Shown here: positions 9,920 to 16,331 of the stretch, piece after piece
Layout: each line of letters opens with the position of its first letter
Numbering within the stretch: the stretch's first letter is position 1
Source: an uncultured Bradyrhizobium sp.
GTDB lineage: Bacteria; Pseudomonadota; Alphaproteobacteria; Rhizobiales; Xanthobacteraceae
NCBI RefSeq assembly: GCF_947648125.1
Contig: NZ_CANSMR010000001.1
Coordinates: forward strand, 620,001 to 684,000
DNA: 64,000 nucleotides
Direction: 5' to 3'
Position numbers and translations under genes: made by a program
Notes under the pieces: model-generated
What the model saw: only the letters and a program-made list of their open reading frames with translations
What the model was told of the DNA's origin: nothing
Database searches by the model: none

Positions 9920-10465
9920 CCGTTCACCGCCTTCGTCGCCGAGCAGGCTCGCATAGATCGAAGCATTGAACGAGGGATGATCGGGACCTGAGCGGGGAGG
10001 GGCAGTCCCCCTCGGGGCCTTGACCAAGCGCCCCATTTTCGGCCGGGCCCACTAAGCCTGCGGCGGAGCAGCGATGTCTCGATCGTTTCTTCGGAGACGA
10101 TACCACCCTTTGCAGCAGGTTGTTTCTCTTTCTGCGCCGAATCGTTTCCATCTCTTGTTCAGCACAACCGAGATACGCCACGTCTTCTCCCGAGATTGCG
10201 GTTCAGCACGCGACGCACGTGGCCTCATTGATGGCTTGATCTGGCCGAAGACCGGCTTCGCCTCGATCGTCTGAGCCGCAACGCCGTTGATGCGACTTTC
10301 TTCCCCTGGGCTTCGCCCATTCCTCGCGAGGCAAGAAAGTCGCCACAACGGCGTCCTCCGCTGTGCTCCGGCCCGCGAGCGGGTGCGTCGCCGATCGTCT
10401 TCGGCCTGCAGATCGCCATCGAGGCCGCGGTGGTCGCGGGCTCGAAACACAACAGGAGAAGTGAC
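9920..10465. other. 546-bp non-coding region with strong secondary structure
   Basis: No gene. A near-perfect 22-bp inverted repeat (10281-10302 and 10333-10354, two mismatches) encloses a 30-nt loop that itself holds TGGGC-TTC-GCCCA and the palindrome CCTCGCGAGG. The region ends with a GATCGCCATCGAGGCCGCGG box and an AGGAGAA ribosome binding site for the DUF736 gene. GGGCAGTCCCC at 10000-10010 recurs at 12498-12508. Could encode a structured RNA. Confidence 0.6.
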
Positions 10466-10786
10466 ATGGCTAACATCGGTTCTTTCAAGAAGGTCGGCAA
10501 CGATTTCCAGGGCGAGATCGTCACCCTGAGCCTGCAAGCTAAGGGCGTCCGCATCGTCGCCGAGACGAACCGGTCCAACGACAACGCGCCCAGCCACCGC
10601 ATCTACGTGGGCCGGGCCGAGATCGGGGCTGCCTGGTCGAAGCGCTCCGAGGAGGGCCGGGACTACCTCTCGCTCAAGCTCGACGACCCCTCCTTCAACG
10701 CTCCGATCTACGCGAACCTGTTCGATGATGAGGGCGGTGAAGGCTACAATCTCCTGTGGTCGCGGCCACGCAAGACCGGCGAGTAA
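10466..10786 (+). CDS. DUF736 family protein
   Basis: A 106-residue protein beginning MANIGSFKK and matching DUF736 along its whole length (GEIVTLSLQAKGVRI, SHRIYVG near residue 48, the AAW...DYLSLKLDDPSF core and a YNLLWSRP end). Such proteins are common, often single-copy, on alphaproteobacterial plasmids and ICEs. Their role is unknown. A good AGGAG lies 7 bases before the ATG. The gene is convergent with the XRE regulator that follows. Confidence 0.9.
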   Translation: MANIGSFKKVGNDFQGEIVTLSLQAKGVRIVAETNRSNDNAPSHRIYVGRAEIGAAWSKRSEEGRDYLSLKLDDPSFNAPIYANLFDDEGGEGYNLLWSRPRKTGE

Positions 10787-10788
10787 GA

Positions 10789-10828
10789 GCGCCCCACCAA
10801 GCCCCGTCCGGTCCGCCGGGCGGGGCGC
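10789..10828. terminator. GC-rich hairpin between convergent genes
   Basis: GCGCCCC at 10789-10795 pairs with GGGGCGC at 10822-10828, with an alternative inner pairing GCCCCG (10801-10806)/CGGGGC (10821-10826). It lies between the convergent DUF736 and XRE genes, where a bidirectional terminator would be expected. There is no clear T-run, so the call is moderate. Confidence 0.45.
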
Positions 10829-10850
10829 TTCGCGGCAGGCCTGAGGCGGC

Positions 10851-11078
10851 TTACGATTTGCTAAGCCGCGCAGCCTTTTTGAGCAGGTCCCCCGGTTCGA
10901 CCCCCAATGCTTCAGCTATTTGCCCGAGCACGGTGACGCTTGCTGATACGTCACCGCGCTCGATGGCGCCGACGTAGCGGGCGCTTAAACCCGCGCGCTC
11001 GGCCAGCTCCTCCTGCGTCATTTGTAGATCGTGGCGTTTCCGACGCAGGTTCACAGCCATGATCTCTTTGAGATCCAT
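10851..11078 (-). CDS. qseC: XRE-family repressor, QseC-like
   Basis: A 75-residue single-domain helix-turn-helix protein (LRRKRHDLQMTQEELAERAG...SARYVGAIERGD). It is divergent from the QseM-like gene, and the space between contains two copies of the palindrome GAACGATCGTTC. In the Mesorhizobium loti ICE studied by Ramsay and co-workers, QseC is a small XRE protein that binds paired operators between qseC and qseM and sets a bistable choice. Arrangement and size here match that module. An internal ATG at 11060 with a closer purine-rich site is an alternative start. The symbol is by synteny and family, not tested. Confidence 0.75.
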   Translation of the reverse strand: MDLKEIMAVNLRRKRHDLQMTQEELAERAGLSARYVGAIERGDVSASVTVLGQIAEALGVEPGDLLKKAARLSKS

Positions 11079-11096
11079 GGCGATATGGGAACTGAG

Positions 11097-11129
11097 CCGG
11101 AACGATCGTTCTAGGAACGATCGTTCCTA
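11097..11129. promoter_or_regulatory. Tandem palindromic operator of the QseC-like repressor
   Basis: Two adjacent copies of the 12-bp palindrome GAACGATCGTTC at 11100-11111 and 11115-11126. The second is embedded in an 18-bp perfect palindrome at 11112-11129. The pair sits 19 bp upstream of the XRE start and before the leader of the QseM-like gene. Two operator copies in the intergenic space between a divergent repressor and antiactivator are what the known bistable switch needs. Confidence 0.8.
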
Positions 11130-11285
11130 TTCGTGTCCGAACATGCTATCGACTGTGGCGACGGGACGTACGCGACCGAGCTCGGCCACCGATCTACCGA
11201 ACGACTATCCAGGATTCCAACGGGCAACGGAGTCTGGATTGCGACCAAACCATGGCGTAGCTTATAGGCGTTCTAAAAGCGGGGT

Positions 11286-11561
11286 ATGATGCAGAAGCCA
11301 TCCCTAGATCCAAACGTAGCTGACAGTGCGCCGAACGAGCCGACGTTGACGGCTTATGACGAACAGCATGTCGTCACGTACATTCGCCTTCTGCAGGCCG
11401 AAGGTGAAGGGGCGGACTGGCGCGAAGTGGCTCGATTGGTCTTGCATATGGACCCCGAGCGAGAGCCGGACCGTGCGCGGAGCGCATATCAGAGCCACCT
11501 TGCGCGTGCCAAATGGGTAACTGAGCAGGGCCGCCTATTACGTGGCACTGGCTCCAAATAG
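11286..11561 (+). CDS. qseM: DUF2285 short protein, QseM-like antiactivator
   Basis: A 91-residue protein. After a variable N-terminus it carries the conserved run ADWREVARLVLHMDPEREPD, then RARSAYQSHLARAKW and a short tail, the typical short DUF2285 protein of rhizobial ICEs. In M. loti, QseM binds and blocks the FseA activator, keeping the element integrated until quorum sensing and QseC permit excision. Context fits exactly: XRE repressor and operators upstream, FseA-like gene downstream. The start is one of two adjacent ATGs (11286 or 11289). Confidence 0.75.
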   Translation: MMQKPSLDPNVADSAPNEPTLTAYDEQHVVTYIRLLQAEGEGADWREVARLVLHMDPEREPDRARSAYQSHLARAKWVTEQGRLLRGTGSK

Positions 11562-11608
11562 AAGAAAATGGCCGGCTGCCGACTTGCAGGCAGAACTATT
11601 TTCTTTTG
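11562..11608 (+). terminator. Probable terminator after the QseM-like gene
   Basis: AAGAAAAT (11562-11569) pairs with ATTTTCTT (11598-11605), with an inner CTGCC/GGCAG stem (11576-11580/11589-11593); the 3' arm is followed by TTT. It begins right after the stop codon. Confidence 0.5.
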
Positions 11609-11629
11609 CTGACGGGTGGTCATTCCGGT

Positions 11630-11643
11630 GCACCACGTGGTGC
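11630..11643. promoter_or_regulatory. 14-bp palindrome upstream of the FseA-like gene
   Basis: GCACCACGTGGTGC is a perfect palindrome about 85 bp before the start of the FseA-like reading frame. It may be an activator or repressor site for the excision genes, for instance for the LuxR-type regulator at 34 kb, but no second copy was found to support that. Confidence 0.35.
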
Positions 11644-11726
11644 CAAACTAGGGGCTTCCTACAACCGCCTCGTTCATACCTATTGCGCCGCAATCCTTGT
11701 TAGCTGCGTGCAATGGGGCGGAAGCA

Positions 11727-11921
11727 ATGCCTGAATTCGACTGGCGGTCGCCGGATTCCTACAAGAGCCTACAAGACGCCGAAATCACCGACATCGCCTG
11801 GGAATGTCTTCGCCGTAACGCGGACTATCGACGCGAGTACGCGGCGATGATCGCAAGCAACTCAGATGGTGCAGTGACCGAGGAATTCAGGAGGAAATGG
11901 GGTATCTGCTTTCGCCCATGA
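11727..11921 (+). CDS. FseA-like activator, first half (DUF6499; Msi172-like)
   Basis: A 64-residue reading frame (PEFDWRSPDSYKSLQDAEI..., AWECLRRNADYRREYAAM) that matches the short DUF6499 N-terminal module, ending FRRKWGICFRP then TGA at 11919-11921. Without a stop, the next frame (+1) continues directly as DPQRSFDEQTIFWTPEV into the DUF2285 half, as in fused DUF6499-DUF2285 proteins. In M. loti the two halves (Msi172 and Msi171) are joined by a programmed +1 ribosomal frameshift to make FseA, which activates rdfS. The same geometry here (CGC-CCA-TGA at the junction) suggests the same mechanism. Joined length would be 256 residues. Confidence 0.78.
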   Translation: MPEFDWRSPDSYKSLQDAEITDIAWECLRRNADYRREYAAMIASNSDGAVTEEFRRKWGICFRP

Positions 11922-12000
11922 TCCGCAGAGGTCGTTCGACGAGCAGACGATCTTTTGGACGCCCGAAGTTTTAGCGGCGGTCGTTCCGGTCAAGGTCGCA

Positions 12001-12498
12001 ATGGCCGACGATGGCAGGGCGCCGTCTCGGCCACTGCTCGATCTTACGGCGGGCCAGATGCGCCGCGCTGCCGACGGCTGGCATGCCGTGCTGCGTATTG
12101 GCGCGGTAGATCATCGTGTCTGGTCCAAAGAGCCGCCGGTGCTCGGCGCGTCATACGCAGCCGAATTGCCGTTCGATGGCGATTTCGACACACGTGCGTA
12201 TGCAGCCCGACGGCTATGGCGCGCGATGAATGGACGCGCGCCAGGCCCTGCCTTTCACCAATTACCTAAACACCGGCGCGAACGCCTGAGCGCTGCGATC
12301 CGGGCGCTCGATGCTCACCGCGCCGGCGGTAGCTATCGCGTTATCGCCGAGGCGCTCTTCGGCAAAAAGCGCGTCCCTGATCGCGCCTGGAAAACGCATG
12401 ATCTGCGCAATCGAACAATCCGCCTGGTGCAAGGCGGCCTCGCGTTGATGCGCGGCGGTTACCGCAAACTCCTGCGGCCCGGGCGCAGGGACGAGTAG
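12001..12498 (+). CDS. fseA: FseA-like activator, second half (DUF2285; Msi171-like)
   Basis: DUF2285 domain protein of 165 residues from the ATG at 12001; the frame is open back to 11920, where it abuts the DUF6499 frame in the +1 register. Recognisable blocks are ARRLWRAMNGRAPGP near residue 70, the segment around YRVIAEALFGKKRVP, and the end in which WKTHDLRNRTIRLVQGG aligns with DUF2285 helix-turn-helix regions. Joined to the preceding frame it would form the transcriptional activator of the excisionase gene that follows. Whether the second half is also made alone from 12001 cannot be told from sequence. Confidence 0.8.
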   Translation: MADDGRAPSRPLLDLTAGQMRRAADGWHAVLRIGAVDHRVWSKEPPVLGASYAAELPFDGDFDTRAYAARRLWRAMNGRAPGPAFHQLPKHRRERLSAAIRALDAHRAGGSYRVIAEALFGKKRVPDRAWKTHDLRNRTIRLVQGGLALMRGGYRKLLRPGRRDE

Positions 12499-12631
12499 GG
12501 CAGTCCCCGAGGGGTGCCGAAAATCGTACCCTCAACATTCAGCATCCCCCTCCGAGATCCTGCTCCTCCATGATGACCGCACGCACGCCGGCCTAGCCAA
12601 GCGTAATGCGCTGTCCTCCTGGAGTTCCCAA

Positions 12632-12913
12632 ATGCCCGATCCAATGGCCGGTCTTCCCCCGCGCTTCCTGCGTACACCTGAGGCCGCGCGCTATCTTGGC
12701 CTGTCCGGTCGTACGCTGGAAAAGCACCGCACATACGGCACGGGACCGACGTATCGGAAGATTGGCGGACGTGTCGTCTACGCCGTCGATGACCTGAAAG
12801 CGTGGGCCGATCTCGGCTCCAAAACGTCAACGTCAGATCCCGGAAAGGGCACTGTGCTGCCGGCCAAGAAGCATCCGGTGCTGCGCCCGTATGCGGGCCA
12901 GGAACGTCGCTGA
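12632..12913 (+). CDS. rdfS: AlpA/MerR-like excisionase (recombination directionality factor), RdfS-like
   Basis: A 93-residue protein with a winged helix-turn-helix of the AlpA/excisionase group: FLRTPEAARYLGLSGRTLEK at residues ~10-30, then the wing YRKIGGRVVYAVDDLKAW. Small proteins of this type direct tyrosine recombinases towards excision. The gene lies directly behind the FseA-like activator and ahead of repA, as for rdfS in the M. loti ICE. A GGAG sequence lies about 8 bases before the ATG. Strictly, the family also holds other DNA-binding regulators; the excisionase call relies on context. Confidence 0.75.
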   Translation: MPDPMAGLPPRFLRTPEAARYLGLSGRTLEKHRTYGTGPTYRKIGGRVVYAVDDLKAWADLGSKTSTSDPGKGTVLPAKKHPVLRPYAGQERR

Positions 12914-12929
12914 TCGCCGCGTGAGAGCA

Positions 12930-13817
12930 ATGACCATGCGGCGCAAACACCATTCCGAGCGCGAGCAGCTTGAGCTCTTTCGAACGCTGCCCGGTGATCT
13001 CGCGCCCCGCGAAGCGCAGGATCTGATGGCTTATCCGTTCTTCTCGCTCGCAAAGACCAAGCGGATCGTGCCGATCGATTTCCGCGCGGGTACGATCGCA
13101 ATTCGTGTCGAACCGGTGCCGGAACACGGCATGGCGACCATCTGGGATGCAGACGTTCTGATTTGGGCCGCGTCCCAGATTGTCGAAGCCCGTGACGCAG
13201 GCTTGAAGACCTCGCGCCTGATGGCTGCAACGCCTTACGAGATTTTGACGTTCGTGGGCCGCGGCACCAGCGCACGTGACTATGACCGCCTGAAGGCTGG
13301 TCTTGACAGACTTCAGTCAACGACCGTGCTGACGTCGATCCGTCAGCCGGCAGAACGACGGCGACACCGCTTCTCCTGGATCAACGAATGGAAGGAGACG
13401 GCCGATGCAAACGGTCGTCCATTTGGGATCGAGCTGATCCTGCCGGATTGGTTCTACGCTGGCGTCATCGATGAAGCGCTCGTGCTGACGATCGATCGCG
13501 CCTATTTCGATCTGACGGGCGGACTTGAGCGGTGGCTCTATCGGCTCGTGCGCAAGCATGGCGGTCGGCAGGACAGCGGCTGGAGCTTTGATCTTCTGCA
13601 CCTCCATGCCAAGTCCGGCATTCTCTCGCCGCTTAAGCATTTTTCTTACGACGTCCGCCAGATCGTCCAGCGCCAGACATTGCCCGGCTATCAGCTCGCG
13701 CTGACGCGCGATCCGAACGGTACCGAGCGGCTGAACTTCGCTCCTACGCCTGTTGCTCCCTTAACGGCACGCCTGCGCCGGCGCGGTCTCGTTCCAAATT
13801 CGGAGGACAACCTGTGA
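12930..13817 (+). CDS. repA: Replication initiator protein A (RPA family)
   Basis: A 295-residue protein matching the RepA/RPA family found on alphaproteobacterial plasmids and ICEs: DLMAYPFFSLAKTKR near residue 30, MATIWDADVLIWAASQI near 68, and WLYRLVRKHGG near 205. It probably binds origin DNA and starts replication of the excised circle, or supports its stability. Three iteron-like repeats begin 7 bp after its stop. The ATG at 12930 is chosen over the upstream in-frame codon at 12891 because the latter overlaps the excisionase gene; 12936 is also possible. No parA gene follows, although one often does in this position. Confidence 0.88.
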   Translation: MTMRRKHHSEREQLELFRTLPGDLAPREAQDLMAYPFFSLAKTKRIVPIDFRAGTIAIRVEPVPEHGMATIWDADVLIWAASQIVEARDAGLKTSRLMAATPYEILTFVGRGTSARDYDRLKAGLDRLQSTTVLTSIRQPAERRRHRFSWINEWKETADANGRPFGIELILPDWFYAGVIDEALVLTIDRAYFDLTGGLERWLYRLVRKHGGRQDSGWSFDLLHLHAKSGILSPLKHFSYDVRQIVQRQTLPGYQLALTRDPNGTERLNFAPTPVAPLTARLRRRGLVPNSEDNL

Positions 13818-13823
13818 ATCAAC

Positions 13824-13887
13824 TCGTGCTATCGGGGACCGCAACCCTCGTGCTATGGAGGACCCAATCATCGTGCTATCGGGGACC
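13824..13887 (+). repeat. Three iteron-like direct repeats after repA
   Basis: TCGTGCTATCGGGGACC at 13824-13840 and 13871-13887, and the variant TCGTGCTATGGAGGACC at 13848-13864. Spacing is 24 and 23 bp, roughly two helical turns, as for initiator-bound iterons. They are in the non-coding region next to repA, so an origin of replication is the natural reading. Confidence 0.75.
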
Positions 13888-14106
13888 GGAATCGAGCCTA
13901 AGAGCTTGTTTCTTCGCGCTTTCTAGACCCTCTAACTTTACTAACCAGAAATCCTTCGGATTTCTTCTAACGGATCAGACGACCAGCCACATTGGAGGTG
14001 ACTGGCAGCGGGGGCCCGTCAATCCTGCTCGCCGCCAGAAGCCGCGCCAGTCCTTCATCGGCCTCAACGCTCACCGCACTCCGTCCCAGCATCAGGGAGC
14101 GGCGGC
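13888..14106. other. Non-coding region with AT-rich stretch and hairpin (possible oriV)
   Basis: Downstream of the iterons, the DNA is locally AT-rich (13906-13972) and holds an 8-bp perfect hairpin AGAAATCC-TTC-GGATTTCT at 13947-13965. Such a layout could be the melting region of an origin. No gene is supported; the one open frame simply translates the repeats. Confidence 0.45.
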
Positions 14107-14571
14107 GTGAGCGATCTTACCGAAGTAGAAGTGCTGTGGCTTGAGAAACGCATCGAAAACCGCATTCGGTTCGGTCGTATCGTGAAGGAACGGAAGCTTG
14201 ATCGCCATCGGCGCGTCCTGTCATTTGCGCCCGGCAGCATCTTTGCTTTCGTCCGTTGGACCTCCAACGACTTTGGGACAATCATTTCGCGGATCGACAT
14301 CTTGCGCGCGGTCGCTCCGGGACAGCGCTGCTCGACCGTCCCTTATGTGACACCCGGCGGTGAGATTCTGCTGCGCCTGTCCAGCTGGCCGAAGGTCGAG
14401 CGAGTGCTGCAAATAACCGATGCCGTTGAGGCACTCGGCATCGATCCAGCTGATGTCGCGCCTGATCATTGGCATCACGTCCATAACCGCTTGTCCGTCA
14501 ACGAAAACCCGCGCCCATACACGAAAGCGCGCCATCAGGCCTGGCTTCACCGTCAGAGGACAATGCGATGA
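14107..14571 (+). CDS. DUF2840 domain protein
   Basis: A 154-residue protein of the DUF2840 family, with EVEVLWLEKRIENRIRFGR near the N-terminus, FAFVRWTSNDFGTI near residue 41, and RVLQITDAVEALGIDP near 100. It starts at a GTG and overlaps traF by 4 bases (ATGA). DUF2840 genes are a fixed neighbour of traF in this class of ICEs; the function is unknown but a part in DNA processing or pilus maturation is implied by the operon. Confidence 0.85.
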   Translation: MSDLTEVEVLWLEKRIENRIRFGRIVKERKLDRHRRVLSFAPGSIFAFVRWTSNDFGTIISRIDILRAVAPGQRCSTVPYVTPGGEILLRLSSWPKVERVLQITDAVEALGIDPADVAPDHWHHVHNRLSVNENPRPYTKARHQAWLHRQRTMR

Positions 14572-15080
14572 CGGGCCGCTTGAAGACGCTGACCGCGACG
14601 TTTGGGGCGGCTACTGCGCTCGTCACGACGATCATCCTGGAGCCGCTTCCGCTTTACATCTGGAACGCATCCGCGAGCGTGCCGATCGGTCTCTACCGCC
14701 TCCGGCCGGCGGACCAATTCCAAGTCACTGAATTGGTCGCCGTGCAGCCGCCGGAGCCGCTCGCGACCTTCCTCGACCTTAATGGCTATTTGCCCATTGG
14801 CGTCCCCATGCTGAAACGCGTGCTCGCCCTTCCGGGGCAGAGCGTTTGCAGATCCGGCCTCACGATTTCGGTCGACGACCTCGCGGTGGGCGAGGCGAAG
14901 GATCACGACAGACGAGGCAGGCGGCTGCCGAAATGGCAGGGCTGCCGCGTCGTCGGCGACGGCGAGCTGTTTCTGATGAACTGGCAGTCGGACGACTCTT
15001 TTGATGGCCGGTATTTTGGATTTCTTCCGGCATCTAGCGTGATCGGCCGCGCGATCCCGGTGTGGTCGTGGGAGGAGTGA
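14568..15080 (+). CDS. traF: Conjugative transfer signal peptidase TraF (S26 family)
   Basis: A 170-residue inner-membrane peptidase with an N-terminal membrane segment (residues ~8-32). The catalytic serine is S37 in ASVPIGLYR and the general-base lysine K83 in MLKRVLALPG, the serine-lysine dyad of TraF/LepB enzymes. TraF trims and cyclises the TrbC pilin in IncP-type systems, consistent with trbC at 23.2 kb. It is coupled to the DUF2840 gene upstream and to the transglycosylase downstream (TGATG overlap). Confidence 0.9.
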   Translation: MTGRLKTLTATFGAATALVTTIILEPLPLYIWNASASVPIGLYRLRPADQFQVTELVAVQPPEPLATFLDLNGYLPIGVPMLKRVLALPGQSVCRSGLTISVDDLAVGEAKDHDRRGRRLPKWQGCRVVGDGELFLMNWQSDDSFDGRYFGFLPASSVIGRAIPVWSWEE

Positions 15081-15913
15081 TGGTGCGTATTCGACGTGTT
15101 ATCCTCCCCGTTCCCTTGTTTGATCGGTCACGGGATCGCACCTCCGTCTCGATCGATGTCGGCAAGGCTGGCGCGAGCCCGACCGCGTGCTTGGGTCGGT
15201 TGGGCACGCGCGTTTGTTCTGTCGTGCCCTTGCTGCTTCTTCTGACCGCGCCCGACAGTGATGCTTTTGCCCAGAGCGCATCAGAGGGACGTCCGGCGAT
15301 CAGTCAGACCGCTCACTCATTTGCCCGCTTCATCAATGAAGCCTCACTACGCTTTGCAATTCCGCCCAACTGGATCCGTTCAGTCCAAAGTATCGAGAGT
15401 GCTGGTGACGTGCACGCCAGATCGCCGAAAGGCGCAATGGGCCTGATGCAAATCATGCCGGCGACTTGGGCTGAACTGCGCGAGCGCTACAATCTCGGGA
15501 ACGACCCCTACGACCCGCACGACAACATCTTGGCCGGCACGGCTTACTTGCGCGAACTGCTCGATCGGTATGGCTCGCCTGGCGTGTTTGCCGCGTACAA
15601 CGCGGGACCATCTCGCTACGAAGAGCATCTCGCTGACGGCTCCTTGCCAGAAGAGACGCGAACATACGTTGCAAAGCTAGCAAATCTGCTTGCGATCGAA
15701 CTGCCGCCGAGGTGGGCGTTCATCGGCCAATCATCAGCGGCGGCGACGCAATTCGTCGGGCGATCCGATCTCATGAAAACGCGCGATCGGTTGCTGGCGC
15801 TCATGCCGTCGAGCGGTGTCACGACCGCAATCTCGGCGCCCGATGTTTCAGCCATGGTCCCCAAGCCGATTGGCATGTTCGTCCCTCGATCGGATTCGGG
15901 AGCATCGCAATGA
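15080..15913 (+). CDS. Lytic transglycosylase (SLT domain)
   Basis: A 277-residue exported enzyme. A hydrophobic stretch near residues 42-60 ending in DAFAQ is a likely signal sequence. The SLT domain follows: catalytic glutamate in SIESAGD near residue 105, GAMGLMQIMPATW near 120, NILAGTAYLRELL and AYNAGPSRYEE. It opens peptidoglycan locally for the conjugation channel (role analogous to VirB1/TrbN). The ATG at 15080 overlaps the traF stop. Confidence 0.88.
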   Translation: MVRIRRVILPVPLFDRSRDRTSVSIDVGKAGASPTACLGRLGTRVCSVVPLLLLLTAPDSDAFAQSASEGRPAISQTAHSFARFINEASLRFAIPPNWIRSVQSIESAGDVHARSPKGAMGLMQIMPATWAELRERYNLGNDPYDPHDNILAGTAYLRELLDRYGSPGVFAAYNAGPSRYEEHLADGSLPEETRTYVAKLANLLAIELPPRWAFIGQSSAAATQFVGRSDLMKTRDRLLALMPSSGVTTAISAPDVSAMVPKPIGMFVPRSDSGASQ

Positions 15914-16331
15914 CCAACTGTGCGAGTTCGCAAGCCTTGGCGTGCTTCACAAAGCTAGTGGCACGTGCTGATGGCATACGGGCGATGCCTTCGGCCCGCG
16001 CTCTACTCGTCGCTTTGCTCCTCACCGAGCCACCCTTCGGGTGTCTCGGCCCTTCGGGTAACGATCGCTATCGCAAGCGCTCGGAAGCAGTGGGGGCTTC
16101 GCGAGTTGGCTGCCAAGTCGCGGCGGCTCTTTGGGGAACCGGCGACCGGGAGACCACGACGGCAGGACGGCGAGATAAAAGAGGCTCGCCGGTCGAACAG
16201 CAAGCCACTGACGTGGCTTGGGTTCTTCCGTGCCGGTCGGTCGTGGCGCGTGCCGCGCCTTGCGTTTTGAGCAATGCAATCAAGGACATTTTCGGCACTG
16301 TAGGCGCTTTTGAGCTCTTCGGGGCCCAGCC
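15914..16331. other. Non-coding region, candidate origin of transfer (oriT)
   Basis: 418 bp without a credible gene, immediately before the relaxase gene, the usual place for oriT in this ICE family. It contains a perfect 8-bp inverted repeat CAAGCCACTGACGTGGCTTG at 16201-16220 and a nested hairpin (CGAG-C-CACCC-TTC-GGGTG-T-CTCG around 16026-16048). The nick site cannot be read from the sequence alone. Confidence 0.5.

Noticed and set aside
13814-14110. 98-codon frame after repA
   Set aside because: Its translation mainly reflects the iteron repeats and hairpin; no family and no ribosome binding site.
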